Source of the DNA: Mesorhizobium onobrychidis
GTDB taxonomy: Bacteria; Pseudomonadota; Alphaproteobacteria; Rhizobiales; Rhizobiaceae
Assembly (NCBI RefSeq): GCF_024707545.1
Contig: NZ_CP062229.1
Location: 4,445,501 to 4,509,500, forward strand
DNA length: 64,000 bases
Direction: 5' to 3'
How positions within the stretch are numbered: the stretch's first letter is position 1; every line of letters starts with the position of its first letter. Positions 1 to 8,514 of this stretch are shown here, piece by piece. The notes under the pieces are model-generated. The model saw only the letters and a list, made by a program, of their open reading frames with translations, was not told where the DNA came from and ran no database searches. A program made the position numbers and the translations under genes.

Positions 1-263
1 AAGGTTTCTCCCACGTCGAATGTCTGGCCACAGACGGGGCAGAACTCGAAATGCCCTGCATCGTCGTTGGCAGGCGGCGCCTGCCCTTGATGCCGGTTGC
101 GGGGTTGTCGGTTCGATCTCGTCTCACGTTGGTTGCTACCGCGCGCTTGATAGGGACGGCCCGACAGCCGCTGCGGGGTAGGCAACCGACCGGCGGGCCT
201 AACCGGCGGGGTGTGGGCGTGTCCAGCCGGCTGGGACGAATAATAAGCCGTTTCATGCATCAT
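1..263 (-). CDS. Small zinc-ribbon hypothetical protein, 3' end cut by window edge
   Basis: Reading the minus strand from an ATG pair at 263/260 gives an uninterrupted frame of 87 codons that runs off the window. The first 65 residues are low-complexity, rich in Gln, Pro, Arg and Gly. They are followed by FEFCPVCGQTFD, with Cys75 and Cys78 forming one half of a zinc knuckle; the second cysteine or histidine pair would lie outside the window. No function is recognised. A disordered basic N-terminus with a zinc ribbon suggests a small regulatory or nucleic-acid-binding protein, but that is only inference. No convincing ribosome binding site precedes either ATG, so the start is uncertain. The open frame together with the clean CxxC motif makes a real gene likely. 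Confidence 0.55.
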   Translation of the reverse strand, partial: MMHETAYYSSQPAGHAHTPPVRPAGRLPTPQRLSGRPYQARGSNQRETRSNRQPRNRHQGQAPPANDDAGHFEFCPVCGQTFDVGET

Positions 264-349
264 TGCTAATTTAGTAAAATGGTCACGTTCCGTTCCCCTA
301 GCCGCCAGATCGGACGGACCTAGACTCGAATCCGTGCGTAAACCAGTGC

Positions 350-772
350 GTGCCGCATGAAGCCAAATTCGACGGCTACCGCTCGCAAATCATCATCGAG
401 GACGCTGGCGTTCGCATTTTCACCCGGAGAGGTCTTGATTGGACTGCCAAGTTACCGCGATCTGGCCGAGGCAGCCAAAGGTCTCAACGTACCGAACGGC
501 ATCATCGACGGCGAAGTCGTCGTCTTGAATGATGCCGGCCTGTCGGATTTCGCGGCTTTGCGCAAGGCCATCACCAGGCGCCAGCACGACCTCTATTTCG
601 TCGCGTTCGATCTGCTGCATCTCAACGGTCACGACTTGCGCGACACGGCGCTTGAGGATCGGCGGGAAATCCTGGCCGGCCTTATTGGATCTGACAGCCG
701 CATCCAGTTCAGTGAGACAATACCAGGCGAAGCTAACGCGATCTATCATCTGATCGACACGGCCGGCCTGGA
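350..772 (+). pseudogene. ligD: Remnant of ATP-dependent DNA ligase (LigD-type nucleotidyltransferase domain)
   Basis: Two overlapping frames encode consecutive pieces of the ATP-dependent ligase adenylation domain. The first contains HEAKFDGYR, motif I with the lysine that becomes adenylated, then GLDWTAK. The second continues with YRDLAEAAKGL, motif IIIa-like DGEVVVLND and YFVAFDLLHLNG. Continuity is restored if one T at 452 or 453 is removed, so the gene carries a single-base insertion. The N-terminus before motif I and everything after about TAGLE (residues for motifs IV and V, the OB fold, and any primase/nuclease domains) are missing. The fragment ends against the opposite-strand receiver gene. 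In rhizobia LigD works with Ku in non-homologous end joining; this copy cannot be functional. Confidence 0.85.
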
Positions 773-1165
773 GGCGGTGGGCGCCGGCCCCAGTGCCCTG
801 TTGACAGCGTCGATCAACAAGGCGGCCGGAAACGGCTTGTGAAGGTAGGCGATACAACCTGCCTTGGCGCCTTGCTGTTCGAGGGCTGCATCGTCAACGG
901 CAGTGATGAAAATAACCGGGAGACGGGACCCCGCATCTTTCAGCCGCTGCCGCAGTTCGATGCCCGACATACCCTCAAGATGGATATCGAGCACAAGGCA
1001 GCCGATCCGGCTCGTGGTGTCGCGGTGGAGAAAGGCTTCGGCCGACGAAAATCCCTGGGTCAGAAAACCATGTGCGTTCAGCAGCCGCTCAAGACTCGTT
1101 CGCATGCTGGAATCGTCTTCGACGACCGCCACCACCCTGCGCTGGTCGGCTTGCCGGGTCATCAC
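746..1165 (-). CDS. Single-domain response regulator (receiver protein, FixJ/NodW-like)
   Basis: About 139 residues make up one receiver domain. VVEDDSS gives the acidic Mg-binding pair, VLDIHLEG contains the likely phosphoacceptor Asp60, the conserved threonine is in ITA, and the lysine is in LHKPF. There is no DNA-binding output domain, unlike full-length FixJ-type regulators. It may act through protein contacts, as a phosphate sink, or be the N-terminal half of a truncated regulator. The start can be GTG 1165 or ATG 1162, with GGAAGG just upstream. No histidine kinase is adjacent. Its 3' end overlaps the end of the ligase remnant on the other strand, so the C-terminus may be a recombination junction. 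Confidence 0.8.
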   Translation of the reverse strand: MMTRQADQRRVVAVVEDDSSMRTSLERLLNAHGFLTQGFSSAEAFLHRDTTSRIGCLVLDIHLEGMSGIELRQRLKDAGSRLPVIFITAVDDAALEQQGAKAGCIAYLHKPFPAALLIDAVNRALGPAPTASRPAVSIR

Positions 1166-1310
1166 CTTCCCGAATTTATTCTTCGGCTGTCAGCGGATAT
1201 GCGCGAGCACGACAATCACATATTAGTGAACCGGAATTAACCCCGCGCATAAAGCGGCCGCACCCAGACCATGATCCCGAACCGAAGGTCAGCGCGGGAT
1301 GTATCTGCCT

Positions 1311-1592
1311 CTATTGGTGGCCACCGAGCTCAAAGGCCATCTTGCAGAAGTCGCCATGCGCATCCCGAATGCCGTCCTCGTCGCAGTCCTTCATGATCCC
1401 GGCGCGATCCTCCTCCGCCGTCGCCGCCCACGCGGTCTTGAATTCCTCTTTCGACTTCAACGTCTTCATGTCGGCAGCGGTTTAGAAGGGCGCCATTTTC
1501 GTCGGCTCGTCGAGGATGCCTTCGCCAGCAAGTGCGGCGCCGGTCATCATCGGAAGCGCCATCGCGCCCATGCAAAGAATCTTGATTTTCAT
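1311..1592 (-). pseudogene. Small exported protein interrupted by an in-frame TAA
   Basis: From ATG 1592, preceded by AGGAGG at good spacing, the frame encodes a classical signal peptide (MKIKILCMGAMALPMM, cleavage near ALA) and a mature start EGILDEPTKMAPF. Codon 37 is TAA (1484-1482). The same frame then continues another 56 codons without a stop, encoding TAADMKTLKSKEEF, a DEDGIRDAHGDFC stretch and an end at TAG 1313-1311. One frame on both sides of a single stop, with protein-like composition throughout, indicates one gene of about 93 codons broken by a recent nonsense mutation or a sequencing error. Function is unknown; the Asp/Glu-rich DCDEDG segment resembles a calcium-binding loop only loosely. 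Two 11-bp direct repeats (GCTTGGTTGAG, 1606 and 1623) lie upstream. Confidence 0.7.
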
Positions 1593-1740
1593 GATCATTC
1601 CTCCTGCTTGGTTGAGCCTCCCGCTTGGTTGAGATCTGCAGCCTACGCTAACTGAAACGCCGAACGACTCATATTGTTCTTGTGGGCAAAATTCCCCTTA
1701 TCAAGGCGGGGCGGTCGGTTCGGGTGATTTGGGTTTGACC

Positions 1741-2133
1741 CTAGTTCTCAGGCGAGATGGTTTGCGCCCTATCGGCTGATGCAAAGTCCATCGTGAACGG
1801 CTGCCCGCCGATCCCCTGGGCCAACAGGGGAGACAGTTCAACAGGTGTGCATCGATCCACTGCGTCCATGGCAGCAGCGACGAATTGCTGACGTGCTTTC
1901 TCGTCGCCGGCGACATTGATGAACGTGGCTTCTGGTGGACCAATCAGCGATCCATCGCTCTTGAGGCTGAAACTCAGCCTAACGGTGGAGTTTTTAGCGC
2001 CGGACGGCGGTTTCCAGCACGACATGACGGCTGCCCCAACCTCGTCCATCGTGGTGAGTGGATCCGCATGTGTCGTCAGCGGCAGCAAAACCAGCGCAAT
2101 GGCAAAGGAAACATCTCGCTTGAGGCTTTTCAT
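1741..2133 (-). CDS. Exported protein with TonB C-terminal-like fold
   Basis: 130 residues. The N-terminus is a signal peptide (MKSLKRDVSFAIALVLLPLTTHA). The mature part, with VMSCWKPP, VRLSFSLKSDGSLIGPP, a run of Ala/Val residues and VDRCTPVELSP, matches the pattern seen in TolA/TonB C-terminal-like periplasmic domains (a conserved Cys, then beta strands reading V-R-L-S-F-S-L and G-S-L). Two cysteines could form a disulfide. A GGGGAAA ribosome site precedes ATG 2133. No partner ExbBD or TonB genes lie nearby, so the role is unknown; it is most likely a small periplasmic adaptor or orphan domain protein. It lies downstream of, and on the same strand as, the oxidase genes but is separated from them by about 220 bp. 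Confidence 0.65.
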   Translation of the reverse strand: MKSLKRDVSFAIALVLLPLTTHADPLTTMDEVGAAVMSCWKPPSGAKNSTVRLSFSLKSDGSLIGPPEATFINVAGDEKARQQFVAAAMDAVDRCTPVELSPLLAQGIGGQPFTMDFASADRAQTISPEN

Positions 2134-2355
2134 GGCTTTCCCCGATCTGGATGTCGCTTTTTCAAAATCCCGGCGGTGCGTAGTTGCGTCGATGCCTTGT
2201 CGCTCGGTCAGGCAAATCTGGCCTGCGCGCGTGTGCCCTCTCTTGTCGAAAAATTAGAGATACGAAATGCTTCGTGAGCATGATTAAACCCCTCTTTGGG
2301 CGTGCATGTCAGAAACCAAATGCATTGGTTCCGCGATGAGGCAGCAGACTTTCCA

Positions 2356-3357
2356 TTACGTCTTGAGGCGCTCAATCTTCCCGCGGAAGACCCAGTAGAC
2401 CCCGATCGTGTAGGCGACGATCACCGGCAGGACGACGATCCCGGCATAGAAGAAGAAGCGCAGCGAAACGTCCGGCGCGGCAGCGTCGGCCACCGTGACC
2501 GAATAGGGAATTAAATGGGGCCAGAACATTACGCCGAGCGTTAGAAATGCTGTGCAAAAGAACGCCATCGCCATCGTCAAAGGAACAGCATCCCGTCGCG
2601 TCCGTGCACCGGCAAGAAGGCCCAGAAGGGCAACAAGGCTGAACATCGGCAAGACCAGCCCCCAACTGCGCTGCCCAAGATTGCTCCTTGCAATGGCGCC
2701 TAAATCGGTCGTCAGCGCGATGATGAAGGCCACGCCCAGTACGGCAAACACCGCGGCGGCGAGCCACGGGATGCGCGCGTAGGCCCAGTCCCGCAGCCCG
2801 CCCTCCGTCTTCAAGACGATCCAGCAGGCGCCGAGCAGCGCATAGCCGAGCACAAGCCCGATTCCTGTGAGGACCGGGAAAGGGTGCAGCCAGGTGAAGG
2901 CGCCGCCGGCATATTGCATGTTCTCGACCGGAATGCCGCGGATCATTGCGCCAACCGCCGCCCCCTGGACAAAAGCGACCAGGATGGAACCGTAAGCAAA
3001 TCCGGCATCCCAAAACCGGCGCATACCCCCGCTGCGATAGCGGAACTCGAACGCAACGCCGCGGAAGATCAGGCCGACAAGCATCAGCAACACCGGCAGA
3101 TAGAAGGCCCCGAGGAAGACCGCATAGGCCGCCGGAAAGGCCGCGAAGAGACTTGCGCCGATTATCACCAGCCAGGTTTCGTTGCCGTCCCAGAACGGCG
3201 CGATGCTGGTCATCATCTCTCCGCGCTTGGCTTCGTCGCGGGTGGTGCCGAAAAGAATGCCGACGCCGATGTCAACGCCATCGAGGAGCACGTAGATCAG
3301 GATGGCGGCCGCGATGACCGCAGCCCAGAACAGGGCGAGCGTGCTCGGGTCAGTCAT
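2356..3357 (-). CDS. cydB: Cytochrome bd-type (cyanide-insensitive) quinol oxidase subunit II
   Basis: 333 residues starting MTDPSTLALFWAAVIAAAILIYVLLDGVDIGVG. The LDGxDxGVG signature in the first transmembrane helix and the GNETWLV motif are diagnostic of CydB/CioB. Hydrophobic segments along the whole length fit the expected eight membrane helices. Subunit II pairs with CydA to form a quinol-oxidising, oxygen-reducing terminal oxidase in the inner membrane. ATG 3357 lies 8 bp inside the end of cydA, so the two are translationally coupled; longer upstream starts were rejected because they overlap cydA extensively. CydX-like small subunits and CydCD transporters are not seen in the window. 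Confidence 0.95.
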   Translation of the reverse strand: MTDPSTLALFWAAVIAAAILIYVLLDGVDIGVGILFGTTRDEAKRGEMMTSIAPFWDGNETWLVIIGASLFAAFPAAYAVFLGAFYLPVLLMLVGLIFRGVAFEFRYRSGGMRRFWDAGFAYGSILVAFVQGAAVGAMIRGIPVENMQYAGGAFTWLHPFPVLTGIGLVLGYALLGACWIVLKTEGGLRDWAYARIPWLAAAVFAVLGVAFIIALTTDLGAIARSNLGQRSWGLVLPMFSLVALLGLLAGARTRRDAVPLTMAMAFFCTAFLTLGVMFWPHLIPYSVTVADAAAPDVSLRFFFYAGIVVLPVIVAYTIGVYWVFRGKIERLKT

Positions 3358-4768
3358 CGATGCCTCCGGCCCCTGTCTGGCTACCGGTCGCGGTGGCGGC
3401 CGTGTCGGCGAACGCCAGTGGCCGGCTGGCTGTCGCATTCGGGATCGCCTCGGCCGCCGTGACCGGCCCGTCGCGCAGCAGCTTGTAGATGTAAAAGGTG
3501 CCGAAGCCGCCAAAGACGGCATAGACCAGCACGTAAACAGTGAGCGAGAGGAGCACGTCGCCGGTGGTCAGCGATGGCGTCACCGCATCACTGGTTCGCA
3601 GGACGCCGTAGACGACCCAGGGCTGGCGGCCGACCTCGGCGGTATACCAGCCGCTCAGCACAGCGATGAACCCGGTCGGGAATGACAGGAATGTGCCCCA
3701 GAGGAACCAGCGGGTCGTCTCCAGCCGTCCGCGCCAGCGCAGGAGATTGCCGAACCAGGAGACGCCGAGCATGATCAGCCCCATGCCGACCATGACGCGG
3801 AAGCCGAAGAAGGGGATCACCACCGGCGGCCGATCGTCGACGGGAAAGGCATCCAACCCGGTCTCACGGGCAGTCCAGTTGCCCGAGGCGATGAAACTGC
3901 CGAGCCTGGGCACTTCAATCGCAAAGTAGTTGCGTTGGCTTGCCTCGTCGGGCCAGGCAATCAGCACCTCCGAGGCTGGTTGCTGGCTTTGCCAGCGGGC
4001 CTCGATCGCGGCGAACTTCGCCGGCTGGTGTTTTAGCACGTAAAGACCCGTGAGGTGGCCGAAGAACAACTGCACGGGGATCAGGACAGCCGCCAAGCCG
4101 AGCCCCCAGTGCAACATGACCTGTGCCGCCGGACGATGCTCTCTCCGCAGCATGTACCAGGCCCCTGCGGACGCGATGCTCATTGCGCTGGTCAGGAACG
4201 CAGCCAGCAACATGTGCGGCCAGCGCACCATCATCACCGGCCCGAGCACGATCTCGCGCCAGTCGGCGGGGATGATCCTGCCGTCGACGATCTCGTGGCC
4301 GACCGGCACCTGCATCCACGAATTGTTGGCGAGAATCCAGAACGAGGAGAGCATCGTTCCGAGCGACACCAGGCAGCAGGCAAAGAAGTAGAAGCCTGGG
4401 GGAACCCGGTCCCGGCCCAACAGCATGATACCGAAGAACGTCGCCTCGAGCATGAAGGCGGTGAAGGCTTCGTATCCCAGCAGCGGCCCCTGGATCGACC
4501 CGGTGCGCTCGGCGAGCACGCCCCAGTTGGTGCCAAACTGGAAGGCCATGACGATCCCCGTCACCACTCCCATGCCAAATGACACCGCAAAGACCTTCAG
4601 CCAGAAGTCGAAGATGCGCCGGTAGAGCGGATTGCCGGTGAAAAGCCGCATGCCCTCGATCGTCGCCAGCCACGCCGCCAGACCCATGGTGAAGGCCGGG
4701 AAGATGATGTGGAAGCTGATGACGAACGCGAACTGGATGCGCGACAGGATTACCGGGTCGAGTTCCAT
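3350..4768 (-). CDS. cydA: Cytochrome bd-type (cyanide-insensitive) quinol oxidase subunit I
   Basis: 472 residues, start ATG 4768 with a strong GAGGAGGA site. It has the CydA fold: RIQFAFVISFHIIFPAF with the axial-ligand His20, GTNWG, a second haem ligand in VRWPHMLLAAF, and GWYTAEVGRQPW. The periplasmic Q-loop is short compared with canonical E. coli CydA, as in the CioA/cyanide-insensitive branch. Subunit I binds the haems and oxidises quinol. The gene follows a PQQ-dependent dehydrogenase by 98 bp on the same strand and overlaps cydB. A plausible reading is that the operon couples periplasmic PQQ-dependent oxidation, through the quinone pool, to oxygen. That link is inference. No clear FNR/FixK box was found upstream. 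Confidence 0.95.
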   Translation of the reverse strand: MELDPVILSRIQFAFVISFHIIFPAFTMGLAAWLATIEGMRLFTGNPLYRRIFDFWLKVFAVSFGMGVVTGIVMAFQFGTNWGVLAERTGSIQGPLLGYEAFTAFMLEATFFGIMLLGRDRVPPGFYFFACCLVSLGTMLSSFWILANNSWMQVPVGHEIVDGRIIPADWREIVLGPVMMVRWPHMLLAAFLTSAMSIASAGAWYMLRREHRPAAQVMLHWGLGLAAVLIPVQLFFGHLTGLYVLKHQPAKFAAIEARWQSQQPASEVLIAWPDEASQRNYFAIEVPRLGSFIASGNWTARETGLDAFPVDDRPPVVIPFFGFRVMVGMGLIMLGVSWFGNLLRWRGRLETTRWFLWGTFLSFPTGFIAVLSGWYTAEVGRQPWVVYGVLRTSDAVTPSLTTGDVLLSLTVYVLVYAVFGGFGTFYIYKLLRDGPVTAAEAIPNATASRPLAFADTAATATGSQTGAGGIDD

Positions 4769-4866
4769 TGCATCTCCTCCTCGGCACCGTCAGGCGGATC
4801 GGGAGCCGCCTCACTCGGAGGCGCTGCCGACCCTGACTTGGATCTCCCTCAGTTCTTTTATGCAGG

Positions 4867-6681
4867 TCACGGGCTCGCCTCGGCGCCGTCAAGGCCCAGC
4901 ACGACGACCTTGGCCTTCACGACCTTCGTCGGCCACATCGGCGAGGTGAAGCCAGCCGCCACCGCGACCTTCTGCTTGTCGTCGGCGGTGTAGGTGATGA
5001 CGCCGCCGCCGATGCCGCCGCCGATATGCTCACCCCAGAGTTTCTCGCCGGTCGCTGCATTGAGCGCGTAGAAATTGCCGTCGACGTCACCGAAGAAAAC
5101 GACGCCGCCCGCCGTCGGGGTCATGCCGCTGAGGACAGGGTAGTTCAGCTTGGCCCGCCAAGCCCATTGGCCGGTATCGGCGTCGATGGCATAGACCCAG
5201 CCGTGCCAGTCCTCGTCGCCCTCAAGAGGGTGGCCGAAATCGTTGAACGGATTCAGCGCCGACATGCCTGACCAGGGAACCCCCATCGGCGCTGTCTCGA
5301 GCTTGTGCCTGTCCTCGAGCGTTACCGCATAGCACCAGTCGACCTCGCCAACCAGGACGAGATTGGTCGCCGGATCATAGGCTGGGCTGTTCCATTCCGC
5401 GCCGCCCACCGAGCCGGGGCAAAACCGCACCGACTTGCCCACCACGAAGGGAGCCTCGACGTTCTCAATCGTTGTCGCCGGCACCCTGTACAGTCGCTCG
5501 CCGGTAGCGCGGTCGATGCCGTAGACGTGACCGTCCTTGGGTGTGACCACGACCAGGTCCTTGCCGCCCTGTGTCCTGACAAGGATCGGCGGGTTCGACA
5601 CATCCCAGTCGTGCCAATCATCGGGGCTGATGTCGTAGTGGTCGCGGTAGTCGCCGGTCTTGGCGTCGAGGATGACCACCGAGCCGGAATAGAGGTTCGC
5701 AGCCTCTCCGGCGACGCCCTCGCGCACCCCGACGGCGAAGTCCGGCGCCGGGTTGCCGCCGGGGACATAGAGCGAGCCGGTCTCCGGGTCGAGGGTGGTC
5801 GACGTCCAGACCGCGCCGCCGCTGATCGGAATGCCGGGCTTCGTATTCCAGGTCGCTTCGGTGCGCGGCGATTTCCCGAGCGGGCCGCGGACCAGGTCGC
5901 CCTCCTGATAGGGCACGAGGTAGAACTCCCAGACGATCTTGCCGGTCTTGGCGTCGAGCCCGTACATGCGACCCTTCACGCCCTTGTAGTCGCCGCCGGC
6001 CTGGCCGACATACACCATGCCGTCCCAGGCGATCGGGGCGGCAGGCACTGTCTCGCCGATGCTCGGATCGGCGATCGTCGTCTGCCAAAGCCGCTTTCCG
6101 GTCTTGAAGTCATAGGCCAATACCTGTCCGTCCTGGGTGCCGCGAAACAGCATGCCGTCCCAGTAGGCGGCGCCACGGTTGACCCCCAAAATGCTCGGCG
6201 GAATGTCCTCGTGTGTGCGCCAGTTCTCGGCGCAGGTCGCCGGATCGAGCGAGAAGATGTCGAACTCCGTGGTGCCGATCAGCGCCCCGTCCACCATGAT
6301 CAGGCCGGTTTCGAAGACGGTGAGGACGCCGGTGTCGTAGGTGCAGAGGACCTTCATCTGCCCGACGTTCCCGGGGGTGATCTGCGTCAGCGGCGAGTAG
6401 CGGTCTGACGTCACGGTGCGGTTATAGCTCGGCCAGTCCGCGCCCGCCGCCGGCGCCTGTGGCGTTCCGTTCGAGCGCGGCGCCTTAGCCGTCGAACCGC
6501 CCTGATGCTCAGGATTCGCCTCCGTCGCCAGCGTGCCCTTCGGGGCGTCGAAGCTCCGGTAGAAGTTGAACGCCATTCCGCCATATTTGGCCATTTGAGC
6601 CGGGAACATCTTGTAGATGGCGGCCCCTGCCGCCACACCGAGCAGGGCTAAGACGACGACGGCAAGCAGAATTCTACGCAT
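4867..6681 (-). CDS. PQQ-dependent (quinoprotein) dehydrogenase, membrane anchored
   Basis: 604 residues with an N-terminal hydrophobic segment (about residues 4-24) that is a signal anchor or signal peptide, then a Pro/Ala-rich linker and a WD-like propeller of quinoprotein repeats (for example DWPSYNRTVTSDRYSPLTQI, WDGMLFRGTQDGQVLAYD, LDAKTGKIVWEF, GGVVFFGDVDGNFYALN). The DDWHDWD and EWNSPAYDP segments are typical of quinoprotein alcohol dehydrogenases. The adjacent-cysteine disulfide of methanol dehydrogenases is absent. There is no C-terminal cytochrome c domain, so electrons may pass to a separate acceptor or to quinone. A GGGAGGG ribosome site precedes ATG 6681. The substrate cannot be read from the sequence. 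No pqq biosynthesis genes are in the window. Confidence 0.85.
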   Translation of the reverse strand: MRRILLAVVVLALLGVAAGAAIYKMFPAQMAKYGGMAFNFYRSFDAPKGTLATEANPEHQGGSTAKAPRSNGTPQAPAAGADWPSYNRTVTSDRYSPLTQITPGNVGQMKVLCTYDTGVLTVFETGLIMVDGALIGTTEFDIFSLDPATCAENWRTHEDIPPSILGVNRGAAYWDGMLFRGTQDGQVLAYDFKTGKRLWQTTIADPSIGETVPAAPIAWDGMVYVGQAGGDYKGVKGRMYGLDAKTGKIVWEFYLVPYQEGDLVRGPLGKSPRTEATWNTKPGIPISGGAVWTSTTLDPETGSLYVPGGNPAPDFAVGVREGVAGEAANLYSGSVVILDAKTGDYRDHYDISPDDWHDWDVSNPPILVRTQGGKDLVVVTPKDGHVYGIDRATGERLYRVPATTIENVEAPFVVGKSVRFCPGSVGGAEWNSPAYDPATNLVLVGEVDWCYAVTLEDRHKLETAPMGVPWSGMSALNPFNDFGHPLEGDEDWHGWVYAIDADTGQWAWRAKLNYPVLSGMTPTAGGVVFFGDVDGNFYALNAATGEKLWGEHIGGGIGGGVITYTADDKQKVAVAAGFTSPMWPTKVVKAKVVVLGLDGAEASP

Positions 6682-6752
6682 AGCGTCCCTCCCAGGCTTT
6701 CAGGCGACCTCGCCCGTTGAGATCATCTCGGCCGATGCTAGCCGTTCGCGCG

Positions 6753-7802
6753 CTACTCAAAATCGAAGATGCGCTTCCAGTCCTTCTTCATGCTGATGAC
6801 GATCCAGCCGTCCTTCATTGCTTCGTCGTAGAGTTCCTGCGGGAATGCGCCCACCTTGGTGTCGGGCAGGCCCTGGGCCGGACCGTAGGCGTACTCGCGC
6901 TCGGCGTCGTCGTGGAGCAGCAGCATGGCGAGCCGCGCACCGTCTCCGGCCATGGTGTATTCCAGCATCTCCCGGTCGCCGGTCGAATTTCCGAACGCCG
7001 CAACCGGACGCCGCCCGATCATCAGATGGATGCCCTCTGGCTTGCCGGCATTGTTGTCGTTCAGCAGAAGCTTCGGCTCCTTGGTCAGGATCGGCTTGCC
7101 GTCTTCGCCATAGCTATACGTGGTACTTCCAGCCGTCCCCACGACTTGCTCCGGCGGGATGCCGTATGTTGCCTCGGAATAGACGCGAACGAAGTCCTGC
7201 CCGCCCCCGGTCACAATGTAGGTCTTGTAGCCGTTGGCACGCAGGTAGCGTAGGACTTCCTGCATCGGCTGGTAGGTCAGCTCGGTATAGGGACGCTTCC
7301 AGCGCGGATCCTTGGCGGCTGCGGTCCACTTCGCAGCCTCGGCGTTGAACTCATCAGTTGTCATCCCCGTGAGCGTGGCCGCGAGGAGCTTTTCGAGTTC
7401 GTGCATCGGCAGCTTGGCGATCGCCTCGCGGTCCCCTGTCAGCACGGTCTTGAACGGCTCGACATCCTTTAGTTCGGGCTTTGCCTTGACGAGGTCCGGC
7501 ACCCTGTCCAGGCAATAGATGACCTGGCTGTACATCGGGTGTTCGACCCAGAGCGTTCCGTCCTGGTCGAAGGTCGCGACCCGTTGTTCGGCCGGTACAA
7601 ACGTCGCGCCGCCTTCCTTGGTCGTCGCCTCTACGAACTCGACGATCGCCTTCTTCGCCACGCCGTCATTCCAGGAGGGCAACGGGTCATCCTGCGCTCG
7701 CGCGATCAGGCTGGTGCAAGCAACAGCAATTGGAACCAGAATGGCGGTTAGTGCCGCAAAGAATGTACGGCGGCTGATCACAGGATGTTGGAACCTATCC
7801 AT
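6753..7802 (-). CDS. Exported HAD-superfamily phosphatase (twin-arginine signal)
   Basis: 349 residues. The N-terminus has SRRTFFAAL followed by a hydrophobic stretch and ends near ARAQDD, fitting a Tat signal peptide. The mature domain carries HAD motifs: FDQDGTLW (nucleophile Asp79 and Asp81), IVTGGG for motif II, a lysine near KPEG for motif III, and FGNSTGDREML for motif IV. This arrangement resembles phosphoserine-phosphatase-like exported HAD proteins. It probably hydrolyses a phosphate ester in the periplasm; the substrate is unknown. AGGAGG lies upstream of ATG 7802. It is 71 bp upstream of the PQQ dehydrogenase on the same strand and is likely cotranscribed with it. Confidence 0.85.
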   Translation of the reverse strand: MDRFQHPVISRRTFFAALTAILVPIAVACTSLIARAQDDPLPSWNDGVAKKAIVEFVEATTKEGGATFVPAEQRVATFDQDGTLWVEHPMYSQVIYCLDRVPDLVKAKPELKDVEPFKTVLTGDREAIAKLPMHELEKLLAATLTGMTTDEFNAEAAKWTAAAKDPRWKRPYTELTYQPMQEVLRYLRANGYKTYIVTGGGQDFVRVYSEATYGIPPEQVVGTAGSTTYSYGEDGKPILTKEPKLLLNDNNAGKPEGIHLMIGRRPVAAFGNSTGDREMLEYTMAGDGARLAMLLLHDDAEREYAYGPAQGLPDTKVGAFPQELYDEAMKDGWIVISMKKDWKRIFDFE

Positions 7803-7885
7803 TTTGCCATCTCCTCCTGGATGTGAGCCAAGGCAGGCGCCTGAATCACCAGGCTCCTGGCTTCATCGGGTTCGGTCCGCCGTTC

Positions 7886-8362
7886 TCAGGGAGCGGCCCT
7901 CAACGTCATAGTGGTGACCCCGCCCGCGATGTTGATGCCCGTCTGGCCCTCGACAGAGATAGGCTGCAAGGAGAAGGCACGGCCGCTGCCGCCGACGAGA
8001 ACGTTGGCGCCTGCGCCGAGGCCAATCGACGCGTTTGCGCCCACTCCCGAATAGGTCCCGGCCAGGGCCCCCGCCGGAACACCGCTGCTGGCAGCAATCA
8101 CGCCCCAGATCAGATGACCCTCCGCAACCTCGCCGAGCGCCACGCCGAACTGATCGATTGACCCGGTGTAGTTTTCGACCTTTCCGCCCCGGTCTTGGAA
8201 GACGCACGAAAGTGTCTGCTTTTCGACCACGAACATTCCGATGCCGGCAGACACGTCACACGACAGCCTGCCGGCTTGCGTTGAGTCCTGAGAATTGGCT
8301 TCGAGAGGGACCAGTGCGACGATCAGTGCAAGACATGCGCTGCGGAGGTGGGCCATTGTCAT
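7886..8362 (-). CDS. Secreted DUF992 protein
   Basis: 158 residues with a signal peptide (cleavage near ANSQ) and the DUF992 pattern: RLSCDVSAGIGMFVVEKQTLSCVF, then GKVENYTGSIDQFGVALG, a Gly/Ala-rich middle and a final strand. Two cysteines in the first part probably form a disulfide. DUF992 proteins are small, abundant, exported proteins of Rhizobiales without an assigned function. The start is either ATG 8362 or ATG 8356; AAGGGAG fits the second better. It stands between the Gly/His-rich exported protein and the HAD phosphatase on the same strand, with an 83-bp gap to the latter. Confidence 0.8.
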   Translation of the reverse strand: MTMAHLRSACLALIVALVPLEANSQDSTQAGRLSCDVSAGIGMFVVEKQTLSCVFQDRGGKVENYTGSIDQFGVALGEVAEGHLIWGVIAASSGVPAGALAGTYSGVGANASIGLGAGANVLVGGSGRAFSLQPISVEGQTGINIAGGVTTMTLRAAP

Positions 8363-8514
8363 TTCTCCCTTCAGGTCGTGAACTCATAAATCTGATCGAA
8401 AATCTAAATGGTGTGAGGTCATCTGCTGGGTACGCATGGTCCCGAACCGAAGCCAGCGAAGCAACAAGTTGCAGACCTTTCGGGCAAGACCATGCGAGGT
8501 TCCCTTTGTTCTTC

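Noticed and set aside
4769..4866. FNR/FixK box in front of cydA
   Set aside because: No TTGAT-N4-ATCAA-like sequence was found in the 98-bp gap.
3915..4892. Minus-strand frame overlapping cydA in another frame
   Set aside because: Arg/His-rich frame without membrane helices; the cydA frame contains all oxidase motifs.
5305..6408. Plus-strand frame opposite the PQQ dehydrogenase
   Set aside because: GC-driven antisense frame; the propeller repeats are clearly on the minus strand.
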